DNA of 64,000 nt from the NCBI GenBank assembly GCA_013398275.1, contig VZSE01006227.1, forward strand, positions 252,986-316,985, read 5' to 3'. Numbering within the stretch: position 1 is the first letter of the stretch; each line of letters opens with the position of its first letter. This document shows positions 36,807 through 48,780 of the stretch, piece by piece. Under the pieces are notes generated by a model that was not told the DNA's origin, did not search any database, and saw nothing but the letters and a program-made list of their open reading frames with translations. A program made the translations under genes and the position numbers. This DNA comes from Promerops cafer (Eukaryota; Chordata; Aves; Passeriformes; Nectariniidae).

Positions 36807-38255
36807 ACGTCCTATAAAATGGTTGAAAGAATGAAAAAAATCATCAACAGGTTCTGTTTACTTCACAGTACTTTGAGATGCACCAGTGTAAACTCGGTTA
36901 TAATAGCATATTCTTTTAAAACAGTAAAAAAAGAGAAAGTTTATTTTGTCTTTACTCTGCTAAGACAGTGGGTTTAGTGCAGGAATATTAGCTGTGACTT
37001 TTGAAGTCATGGATATTCAACAAAACTGGCATTTAAATAAAGAATGTGCACAAGAAGGACATGCCACTATATCTAACCCCCCAGAACCCTATTTAAGTAG
37101 ACAGGTTTAATATTTAACATCAATTTCATTCTCCACTTGTTCATTTTTACCATTGCTGCAGTCCAATTTTTGAAAGTGAACGGAGGTAATACTGGAGAGA
37201 TATTAAGGGTAAAGTCTGGAGAATACTTTCAAAAGCATAATCCCACAGAACACCTAACAGTGTGCTACTTAGTAGGGGCTAGAAAAATCAAACAAGCAAG
37301 GCATACAAAATAAGCCTACACATTGTGTTGCATTTCCACCATCGTGAAAACAAAATAAATGAAGTGGCTACATTTTGCACTTTCTTTGTTCAGGGATGTT
37401 TATTGAAGCAGAATGCAATTTCCATATATGAGAAACTTCATGATATTACTGGTGACAGCACTCTGCTATTTCTTTACACCTTGGGAGCTTAGACTCTGTG
37501 ATGGCCTGAAATTCCACTCAGGTTTGAGAATTACACTGCTAATTTCAGTATTAGCATGTTGCTAGTCTTGCTTAGCAATTTCATGACTATGCCTAGGTCT
37601 CAAAGAAGAAAGAAATGAGAGATGTGGAGAACAGCTCTTTGGCTCGTTCTGTATAAACTCTGGGGAGGTATTAATCTCTCACTCTATTTTTTATCATAAT
37701 TTTTTAATAATGCTAATGGAAAAAGAGGAGACTGTAACAGGAATTTCATGCTGTATCTTACAGTACAAATGGTATGGACCATTAACTGACCTAAGGGTTT
37801 AACGTTTAAATCAAGAGTACAGACAAAGGGTGCGGAAAAAGAGCTGGCTGAGAGAAAGGAACACAGATGCAATATAATATCAGTTCTGATGATTTGTTTT
37901 AAATGCTCGTTCTGAATTTTCAGACCATTCAGTGGGTTTGTGACAGAGTGATTTCAGAGGTAGCACAGCAACAAAACAAATAAGAAAGTTGAAAGGTGCT
38001 TGGAACAAAGAGTGGGAACTTTCAGAATAGAAAGTATTGTGATAGTACCATCACAACCTCTCCTTACAGATTTGGAGGTCTTTTTGGAGCTATAATGTAC
38101 AGTGAAACAAGTCAATGTAAAAAAGACCTCAACTGTAATTCAGCAACATTGTGGACCGCAGAAAAAGGACCAGTTTGTTTTCAAGGGTATTCAAAGGATA
38201 TTAAAAATCTTCACTGTTCTATAATGCTACTGTAATCAGCCTGGAGAAGAAGAAA
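36807..38255. other. AT-rich unique DNA
   Basis: No gene or element recognised. Confidence 0.5.
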
Positions 38256-38318
38256 GAGGGAGGGAGGGAGGGAGGGAGGGAAGGAGGAAGGAAGGAAGGA
38301 AGGAAGGAAGGAAGGAAA
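38256..38318. repeat. (GGGA)n(GGAA)n compound microsatellite
   Basis: About 60 bp of pure purine repeat on the plus strand. GGGA units grade into GGAA units. Pure purine tracts of this type are prone to slippage and to unusual DNA structure. Confidence 0.95.
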
Positions 38319-41300
38319 AGACACAGGACTCAGAAGTCCAAAGAACTATCCCTATGCTGATCCTATCTGCTCACGATACAGGATCAACACAGACTTAAAA
38401 ATGTACTGCAGGTGAATCGACATGGGAAATGGGACCTGAATGAGATCTGGAGGATTAGACTGAAGCAAGGAGACTCTAGGGGAATTGTAAGAGAAGCTAC
38501 TGAGGACGACAAGAAGAGGCATTTGGTAGTAGGAGAGTCAACAGTGTGCCTGGAGAATAGCCACCCTTTTGTAAGGAGATGGAGCTAACAGANCCTTTTA
38601 AGACGAAGTTCTCAAATAATGAGTTACAGGAACATGACCTTTGATACACAATCTATCAAAATAAAGGCTAAGTAAGGAAAGTTTAACATAATCATATAGA
38701 GATTGCATTTTTCTTTCTTTTTCAGATTTTATGATTTACAGATGTAAATCACAAAATAGAACAAAACTTATCAGTCCATAAAATTTTTAAAGCTATTTCA
38801 TCCATTTAAGAATGATGACACACATGACCTGTGATCCACTTGCCAGGCAAAAGAACAAAATATACATGCATCCCACCTTTTCCATACAGAGAAAAAAAAA
38901 AATTCTTAACATTTGCAAACGTAAGAACCAAACCAATTTAATTTTTAACTATCTTGCAACCTATTCACAAACAGTAATAGAAGGCATACTCAGATTGCAT
39001 TGTTTTACTATGGAAATTATAAATAACATACCTTAAGACTTAGTGGGTTCAAATCCTGGATACAATCACTGCACCTTTGAAAATAAAATTAATCTGTTAA
39101 AACTATTGCAACTAATTTAGTTTAGGATAAAAATCCCTGTCCCCTGAAAGCTTTTATTTAGCACAGTTTTTAAGCAGCCTTAGTACATAGCAGCATGCTC
39201 CTGTCTGATTTCCAGCTACCTTCAAGAGATGAGTGCAATTTGTTCAGTCTCTCAGTTCCTTTTTTGAGTTTTCCAAGAAGAAGGTTCCAGTCCTCCTCAG
39301 CCCAGCTTCCTTTCCTGGATTTCTGTTCATTTGTATTATGAAACCTAGCAAGAAACCTTTCTAAAGCAACTATTTTATGAAGTGGCTATCAACTATATTT
39401 TGTAGTCCCTCTGCAGCACTGTTTTCTGCAGCAGCAGTTAACCAACAAACTGTTCAAGAATAAATACTAATCTCACAGATGATGGAAAGAAAATACCTAG
39501 CACCAACTTCTTACTCAGCTTTTTTTGGAATGAAGGAGAGTGTAATGACTGGACTTTTGGTTTACCAGTGTCAGCATATTGGACAACGCATTATAGGCAG
39601 AGCGCTGGGAACAGTTTATTTTGCCAAGGAACACCTTGATAAGCCTTTTCTCATCCTAACTTTTGTTAAAAGTTAACAAAAGTTCACATTTTTGCACATG
39701 TTATGTGAATGACATCACCCTCTCTCCTACTCTGTTGTGGAAGAATCATTGGGACAGATCCTTTGCTCCTCTATTTGTGCAGTGATTTCAGAAAAGTAAT
39801 AAAAATTATATTATTTAAGTATCTTACCCCTTGAGTTCAAGATACCAAAGCCCCATTCACAAACAGACAATGCCAGCACATTGTTTTTCTGAGAGGACAA
39901 TACTCCTATGGTAGTGTGTCCTTGCCATCCCTTGTTCTACCCTAGATATATATTTATAAATGTATACTTATGCTACTGTAAATCTATAAAGATTTCTATA
40001 TGTATGTATATAGCATTGTCACTTTTTTTTTTTTAATACTGCCTGAAAATATTTGTTTATTCCTCATCCCTTTGCAAATGTCTTAATTCATAAAATATTG
40101 GACTTGCCAGATCCAATTTTCCATGTGTGTGAATTTACCTGCCACCCTTGAAATATGATAAAGCTATAGTCCAAGTACTCTATTGTTACTCTACTAGAGC
40201 TTGCCTTATTACAATATAGATAGTAGAACTATCCTATTCACCTTAATTTCACAGGTTTATATGTTTTACAGCAAAATACACAGTTTTATGGGGATGATCT
40301 AAGATATTTCCTTTATGTTCATATCATTAAATCTCTCTGTAAAAGCCATCACATTGGTGTAAGAATCAGAGTAACCTTGTCTCTGCAGCAGTTGTTTTAT
40401 TAGCTAGCACAAGGAAAAGTGCCTCACCTTTAACAACCTGAGTCTTATTAAAGATAAGTTCTGATTTTTTGGTGTACCAAAATTATAGCTTTCTCATTAA
40501 TTATATATTTGTGTGTACAGATCCAGATGCCAGAAACTTATTTAATTTTAAAGACATTGAAAATTCAGACAAACATTTTCAATTGCATTAACCTGCACAC
40601 ACAAAAAAATAGATTTAGATAAGTATTGTTGAAGAAAAATAAAATTAAAAAAAAATAAAAACCAAAATGAAACAACAAAAAAATTCACCCAAAGCTAAAA
40701 TTTGTTTATTTGAATTAATTGTCTTGAAAATAAACCTGAAACAAATGCATTAAATTTAAGGAAGCAGATCTTCCGTCTAACTGGAATGATTCAGATAAAC
40801 ACACTGACAGTTTTTTGCAACAGTATGAAAAAATCTCCTCCAGCTATGGAAAAAAAAGCATTTGAAGAATATAATTTTTTAGCTGTAATTCATATTTAAT
40901 AGAATACATATGTCTCTATCAACTCATAAGCACAGAGAACTTAGTGTGTTATTAAGCTTCTTCTTGCAAAGCCTTCTTTCTGCTGTACATATTACAGGGT
41001 TCTGATTTTAAGTCAGTATTCCCAAACACATTTTTGCTAATGTTATTTTCAAAAATTCCACAACTCTTATATTTATGATACTATCTACAAAATGCTCTTC
41101 AATCATTCAGATTGAAACAGTGGTTTAGACTTCAGCTGATGTAACAACTAACATTAAAAAAATCACCAACTTAGCCAAAGTCAATAGAGAAAAAGATTAC
41201 CAGTGACCTCACAAGTCCTGATCCTCCAATTACTGTATTTTCAACAATGATGTATTTCTTGGATAGGTGGCACAACGACATTGAAGCCAAGACTATCATC

Positions 41301-44300
41301 TTCAGTAATCACTGATGAGAAAGTAGCTGACATCCTTCAGTGGTGGCTACACTACATTTCACTAAGGAACATCACTTGTTGAAATTTACATATATCCTGA
41401 AACATTTATTTGATTAAAAAAACCTTCACAGCTTTCATATGCTTAGAACAATCTCACAAGAGACCAACATATTTCATGCACCTAGTCAATTTATTGCATC
41501 TCAAGAACTAATTAATTCACTTTCTGGCACAGTTTGTTCAAACGCAAAAATAGAAATCCTGATTTGTAAAACAAAAAGACAGATACCTATATCAACACAT
41601 CAGGTGGTGGAATTAGTTTACTCCAAGGGGCAATGGGCTATGGACTGGATTTTCTTTTGTCTGCTGGTTATGACCAAATACCTCTTTGAAACAAAATTAT
41701 GCCAGTGATGGAGTTGAGACAGTTTTGTGTCAATGACAGAACAAGATGCACTATGATGAATCATGAAGTATGATTCAGTTTGTGAAGGATTTACAGCCTA
41801 TGTTGTCAGGTAGATATTTCTGTCAGTTCTAGTGTCCCCGCATTTCAAAGAAACCCTCATTCTCTGCTGAAAGAGCAGCCTTTTGCAACAAAGTTGCCAT
41901 TTTGCTTGTATCTGAAAATCTGGCAAAAGTGGTCAAGTTAGGAGGCTTGTGTGCATACACAGTAGAGTGAAGGGGAAAATTAAACTGTAGCTGCTCAGAA
42001 TTGGTAATGTATGACCAAGAAATGACCTGGAATGGAGGACAAGAAGGCCCAACCTCCAGATGAGGTTCAACTGGCTGAACAGAATAGGAATGACAGGACA
42101 GAAGGACTCTCTAAAGGGAGTGAAGCTTCCCTTGGGAATGAGGCACATTGCAGAGCTGTCTTGCAACAATCCATCACTCATGGACATGAGTGCTCAAAGG
42201 CCAGAGGCCACATTTGGGCAGCAGAACTGGGATGGAGAATGGATCCAATATCGGGCTGATGTTCATGGGATTGGTACCACTGAATGTGTATGTAAGGAAT
42301 CGACACCTGCTGCACCTCTGCGTGCTCCAGAAAGAACAGCTCATGGTGATAAGGCTGTCCAGTGCACTGTACATTAAATCTTCTGTATTTAAGCAAAAGC
42401 CTGGCTTTAACTCAGCTCAAGGTATGCAATAATATTTCCCCAATAAGAGACTTGTGAATTAGTGGTTGAAAACATACAGATTCTGCCAGTGCAATTGAGT
42501 GGACTATAAACATGACATTTCCACACAAAGGATGGGTTTATCTCATCCACAGTTATAATATAGAACTAATTTTAATTTGATGATGAGGCTCTTGGAAGTT
42601 TCAGGCACACTACAGATCTCTACTGGGGTTTTCTGTGAATATTTATCAAACGTTTATTTTGGATTAAATTTTCTCATATAAAATGAAAATATATTGTGTA
42701 CTCAGGTAACCATTTCTATGCATCCTGTTGTATGTACCAGGAGGATAATACGAATTTCTCTTAACATAATCTATAGACCTTGCTATCTACATGGAAAATA
42801 ATGGAGAATCACCCAGACTGCAATAGTCAGCTGAGTGATCTATAAAAATAAATTTCCTTAACTAAAAGCAATTAGGAATGTAATACTGAAGGGACAGTTC
42901 TCACAATAACTAAGAGATAATTACTAAGCTTGTTCTCTATCTGATAGACAAAGACTTTGAAAGGAAATTAAATCACTAATTTCTTGTCCTAGAGTTAGAT
43001 GCCAAATGAGATCATATAATTACAGACGAATGAATTTTTATCCTCATTTTATACCTACAACCACATCTAGCATACAGATTGCAAAAGCATAGAAAAACAG
43101 AAACTCATGTGTTTATTTCAAGGAATAACGGTGGAGATTCACTTTGAGCACACAAAGACTGGTACAGCTACAGGAAGATGAAAATTATTCAGCCCCAATG
43201 AACTCATCTACATCCACAGGAAAGTCTCGCATGAAGTTAAGCATGCATCACCAGGGCCCTCTGACAGGAATTAACATCACAACTACATAAGGAATGCACT
43301 GATGGCAGAATGTGCTTTAGGAAGGTACACAACCAGCACATTCCCATGCTTGTCACATCACATCCCTTTTCATACTGTCCTGCCTTAAATAGCATTAGCT
43401 CCTCAACATTCTTTACCCATACAAAAGCCTCCATCATTTCTTCATTCTTAGTGGTATAGTCACATTCTTCACTGACAGCTGCTTCTCATATTTTAAAAGA
43501 CCTTTCAAGTGACAATCTGATTGTCATACGAACATGTACATTTCCTGACACAAGTCTGAGAACAATGTAACTAACATGTTGCTAGTAAATGGAACAAAAA
43601 AATGCTATGTTCATCTACCCCCTCTACACCTAAAAATTCCATCTTTCACCAAGAAAATTGAGTCTGCTTAGTCCTTGATGTGCTATAGATGGATTTCTGC
43701 TGAGTTAATCATACCATTAATACTGAAAAGCCAAGACTTACCTTAGTGCTGGCAACTTTGTATTTAAATCAAGGTTATGGAAAATTAGAGTAATGAACCT
43801 CAAAGAACTGAAAAACATCCATAATAGTAGCACAAAATGAAGCAAAGTCAAGTCCATGAGAGAAACAGTAGAACTTTTGAAACTCATGGCTTTATCAGAA
43901 CGTGGTATGCGATTGTGAAAAATTATAGTTCTATGGAAAGTTTTTGAGAGGACAGTGGCTGAAATTTTGCTTAATTTCTCCTAAATTTTGTCTGGGTCAT
44001 AGCCACAAAACAATACCTGGGGACCAAAGGAGGAGCAGACTAATTTCTCCTGTGCTGTCTACATTGTGCCTAGGGTTATTATGACTTTAATAAAATCAGC
44101 TACCTCCCCTGCTCACCAGTGCAGGCATAGCAGTGCATTTCAGCAACTAGACAGCAATACCTTCAGGAAGGATAAAGGCCTTTTGTGCATACAAGTGTCC
44201 CTTACAGATAGTAAGCTTTAGCTCTTCATGGAATGACACCAGGATCCTGCAGCAAAGTGTGAGAGGTAAGGGCTGTGTTTGTGTGAAGGAGCTGCACTAG

Positions 44301-46196
44301 GTAGAAGATGCTCACAGTGCCACAGCCAAGATCTCATTGCTACAGTCAGACTTGCACAGTGCCCTGTAGTGGAAACTGTTTCTTATGGCATCTGGTCTTA
44401 TATATTCTCTTTTAAATAAAATAAAATAAAATACAAACAAATTTCTAAAACCTTTTCCTCATGTTGTATTGTGGACAACACAAGGCCATAATAAATGGCA
44501 TCCACTACAAAGCTTTTTCATAATATTCTGCAGCTAAACTATTTTTGAGAATGTTTTTACCAGAATAATTTAACTGTAATAGAAAACACGTCATTGAATT
44601 TGGAGGAAGGCAACAAATAAACTTCCATAACCTGTAATATCCTGCACATCCTAAAATGGGGCAAGTAAAAATAAGAAACTAGAAAATAAGTGTGCCAAAA
44701 ATGCAGTTAAAAAAAGGTTATTTGAAGTGGCAAGTTGTTACAATTCCCTACTGGCCTTTAATTTACACATTCTGGTAACACCTCATACTAGGTCAGTTTA
44801 AACTATTCAAAAGGAATCCACTGTACCTTTCTTGCCTCCTTTAACATCATCCCAGAATTCAAGTAGTCTATTTGGATTACGTGCTGGCCACTGTGATGGG
44901 AAGCAAAATCTGCTATTTATGTTGCAAACTAAAAGACTGCCATAGCCATAGTAATGCTCTCAAATGGAGATATTCCTGTTACTTACCAATTTTACATCAT
45001 TCAAGAGATCAGTAAAACCTTGAAGAGCAGCTGTTTCCAGGATATCTTGTGATTCTGACTCTACAAGTACTGTCAGAAGTACATCCTGCTCAGTTGAACC
45101 AGAGCCTGATGTGCACCAGCACATACCTTAAGATTGTAAGAACTACTAAAATTTAGAACCACTAAATACTTTGTTGTCAGTATGAATCTTCTCACACTAT
45201 GTTAAAAACCATAAATTAATTGATGGATTAAGGTGCACCTGGCTTGAGAGTAAAGCAGGTTAAAGACAATGGCCTCCAGCAGCCAGTTATGAGAACAGCT
45301 GTTTCAGCAGTGTGTATCAGCAGGGCTAACATTTCAATTATCCCTCCCAAAGTACAAATACAGCAGTTATACTAACAATAATTCTACCACTCACAGGTTT
45401 TCTGGTAACCCTAGAAACCCATCTAACTGGTAAACCCGTCTCTGAATACAGTTTAGAAAGAGCTATGTTTCAAATTCCTTTCACAGCAAAGGGTTCAACT
45501 AGTGGTTAAAAGGATGATCAACATCCTACCTGTGTGTTCCTTTAAACTGGTTTTGAGCAGGTATTATTAGGAATGCCATTAGCAAGGACTAACAGGGAAT
45601 AATGATGGCATTCAACAATCATTTCTGAGGTTCCAAAGTTTCTAATTTATAATGAAAACTAAAGGTGTTCTTTCTTTTTCAACACAGATCTCAGAGATGA
45701 GGTCTGTATTAAGTGCAAGCTGAAATTTTGCTTAGCTGTAATTGCTTAAATGTGTCAATCAACAGACTGATGGCTGGCCAACAGCCTTGACATAACTAGT
45801 TTATAAATAGTTTTGCTGACTCCGATCAGTCTCTTCACCTCTTATCTCTCCAAATCAACATTAGAGGAATATGAATATGGGTTACTCACACCTCAGCAAT
45901 TTTAATTCTATTCCTTTTTGGACCAACTCAGTACAGTTGAATTCATCCAAATATAGGCTGCTGAAAGAACATGAATTACAGTCCTAATAGCATTTTACTT
46001 CAGAAGATATAAATAAGAATATGTCTACTGCAGGCAGTTTAGATTAGCTGAAAATGCAGCCAGTGTGAACTATCCTAGAGTGCAGAAGAGCGCAGAAGAA
46101 AAATAAATAATATATTTCCTGTCCTGACATGTTTCTAATTTCATACACAATTATAAATGCATACCTATTTCCTTTTTAAAAAATATTTCAAATATA
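38319..46196. other. Long unique stretch, no confirmed gene
   Basis: About 7.9 kb. A single N sits at 38593. The segment 38360-38600 is more G-rich than its surroundings and looks like an old element of unknown type. The segment 42030-42380 keeps two overlapping open frames (75 codons at 42032-42259 and 105 at 42060-42377) with no familiar motif. Other items are A/T homopolymers (T-run near 40023, A-rich run near 40640-40680), a short AAAAT run near 44413-44440, and a tRNA-B-box-like word near 39046 without the rest of a tRNA. Confidence 0.5.
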
Positions 46197-46690
46197 TCAA
46201 GTGGGAAGGGACCAACAAGGTTCAAGTCCAGCTCCTGGCCCTGCACATGACATCGCCAGGAGTCACACCATGTACTTGACAGCACTGTCCAAACACTTCT
46301 TGAATTCTGTCAGCCTTGGTGCTGTGACCACTTCCCTGGGGAGCCTCTTCCAGTGCCCAACCACCCTCTGGGTGAAGAACCTTTTCCTGACAGCCAACAT
46401 AAACCTCCCCTAACACAACTTCAGCCCATTTCCTTGTGTCCTGTCACTGTCACCACAGAGAAGATATCTGTGCCTGCCCCTCCTCTTCCCATCATGAGAA
46501 AGCTGTAACTGCAGTGAGGTCTCCCCTCAGTCTATTCCAAGCTGAACAGACCAAGTGACCTCAGCTGCTCCTCATACAGCTTCACCTCAAGGCCCTTCAC
46601 CATCCTCATGTCCTCCTTTGGACACTCTCTAATGACTTTATATCTTTTTTATATTGTACTGACCAAAGCTGCACACAATGTTCAATAAAC
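46197..46690 (-). mobile_element. CR1 LINE 3' fragment, about 0.5 kb
   Basis: A minus-strand CR1 tail of the same subfamily as the plus-strand copy at 29945-31735. Shared phrases, read on the plus strand here, include GTCTCCCCTCAGTCT, GAACAGACCAAGTGACCTCA and TCAAGGCCCTTCACCATCCT. It starts near GTGGGAAGGGACCAACAAGG, which is the element's 3' UTR, and is 5' truncated near 46690. It does not encode anything; the 70-codon open frame at 46201-46413 is antisense to the element. Confidence 0.9.
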
Positions 46691-48105
46691 ATATAAGATC
46701 TTTTCCCAGGAGGAGAAAGACAATATGAAATTATGATGGTAGAAAAGGCTGCAGCAGGCAAACTGAGCTGAAATCAGGCATCAAATTAAGATGTAGTTTA
46801 TTTTTACTTACTGTCCTTATTTCATGCCTATTGTTACAGTATCCTTCCAGGAAACAAGGTATTTTATACTCAATGCGTTTTATTGAACACAGAATGAACA
46901 AAGAATTGCTACATATGAATCTTAGCTCTGTTTCTTCTCACATAATTTTGACTAAAACATGTTTTTTCCTCCTCCATCATCATACTAACAACAGAAATTG
47001 CCTTACCAAGCCCTGAGAGTCTCATCTGTGATAGAGCATTAGGTGCTAGTGCCCCTGGGAAGAGGTAATCCCATTTCATTCCCAGATGTTCTTCTCCTGA
47101 GGGTGACTTGGGGCAGCGGCATTTAAAAATGAATGAAGTAGGCAGAGAAGATGTCGTTGTAAATAGACATTGTTTAGCTTATAAAAAGGGGCAGGTCAGA
47201 TAATCCCCTAACTCATTGGATTTTAGAGGAGATTCCCATAAGATGCAGCCATGCCATTAATTTGAGTCTAGAGCAATTTTAATCTAGATATGCCTACCCT
47301 CAATACCCAAGTCCAAATGAAATAAAACGTGCATATCTCAGAATGGGAATTATAGTGCTTCAAATTCATATGATGTTCTCCAGAACTGCTATTTGAAAGC
47401 AATATGATAATTTTGAATAATAAACTGTCTCTACTTTTAGACTACCTTACAGAACTTAACATCCCCTGTATTACTAGAAAAAGCTCCTAGAACAAAAAAA
47501 AAGAAAAGAAAAAAACACTTCTCTAAAAAAACCCAAACTCACCCTGTGCCTGTAACACATTGGCAATATGCTTCACTAATCAAACTGGAGTTGTCTGGCT
47601 TCTGACAGCATGGAGCTTGAGAAGAATGACAGTTTAAAATAACCAGGACAGCTTAAAACCACAGACTATCATGTTAAAACTTGCCCACACAGATACACAC
47701 TGACTATATAAGATTTGAAATTAAAAGCCGAACACGCAAAAACACTCAATCCTCCTGACTGGACTTTTATTTGGAGTTGTAAAATTAATTGCTTGCTTGA
47801 AAAAATGAATTCTCAACAAATCAGCACAAGGGTGAGATTGACTGCAAATGGCATCAAAACTACAGTTACATCTGGAAGCAGCCCACCAAAGTATATTTTC
47901 CTGTAATGAAGAGAGCAAATAATGGACAAAACCCCAAGAATATGAAGAACAGAGACAAGCAAAAAATGGTGAATAAAAGAAAATCGGTCTTAAAAGTGAA
48001 ATAACTATATAGTAAACAACTCAAGATTTCAATTTTAAACAAATGTGCTCTCAGAGAATAATGGTGATGGTAATGGGCTAAAAGCAATAATTAATAAGTG
48101 ATATA
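46691..48105. other. AT-rich unique DNA
   Basis: No gene or element recognised. An A-rich tract lies near 47494-47530. Confidence 0.5.
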
Positions 48106-48275
48106 GCACTGGAATAGTCTGCCCAGGGAGGTGGTGGAGTCACCATCCCTGGATGTGTTTAAACAAAGATTGGATGTGGCACTCGGTGCCACAGTTTAGT
48201 TGAGGTGTTGGGGCATGGGTTGGCCTCAATGATCTTGAAGGTCTCTTCCAACCTAATGATTCTGTGATTCTGTAA
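48106..48275 (+). mobile_element. CR1 LINE 3' tail
   Basis: A short plus-strand CR1 end: GCACTGGAATAGTCTGCCCA, then GGAGTCACCATCCCTGGATG, then TTGAAGGTCTCTTCCAACC, and two clear tail octamers (ATTCTGTGATTCTGTAAT). The intact tail repeats suggest a moderately young insertion or a short, well-kept fragment. Confidence 0.92.
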
Positions 48276-48640
48276 TCAAAGTTCTTTGCTATCTGCACCT
48301 AAGAGCCATTGTAAATAACTTTGAAGCATTCACAAAAGGAGTTGAAAAAGATTGTATCAGTGAATGAGAGTTTCTATTATTAACTGGCATTATTAGAAAA
48401 CAATAATAACTAATTTAAAGACAGTCTCCTAATTAAAATTGGTGAACAAGATTATAATTGCTATTATTGAGCATTGTCTCCCTGGAATGCTCATTTCCCT
48501 TTTTAAGGGCGATGTTCCCGTATAAATATTTATTTAGAAAGTAAGAATGTGGTGGATTTCCAGGGAAGGTATATATGTTCTTCAGGAGACAAAGATCAGA
48601 AGTATACAAGTGCAATTAAGTTCATTACCTTCTTAGAGGA

Positions 48641-48780
48641 AGATAGATATAGATAGATATAGATATAGATATAGATATAGATATAGATATAGATATACAT
48701 ATAGATATAGATATATAGATATAGATATATAGATAGATATAGATATATAGATAGATATAGATATAGACAGATAGACATAC
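48641..48780. repeat. (AGATAT)n array with AGAT units
   Basis: About 140 bp of AGATAT hexamers mixed with AGAT tetramers and occasional ATAT. It is likely length-variable. The same hexamer on the other strand makes up the array at 62815-63078. Confidence 0.93.

Noticed and set aside
39030..39070. tRNA-like B-box word GGGTTCAAATCCTGG
   Set aside because: No A box at the right distance and no cloverleaf can be drawn from the upstream 70 bases.
44208..44265. 58-bp exon-like interval between CTTACAG and GAGGTAAGG
   Set aside because: The acceptor's pyrimidine tract is poor and the interval is very short; such pairs are frequent by chance.
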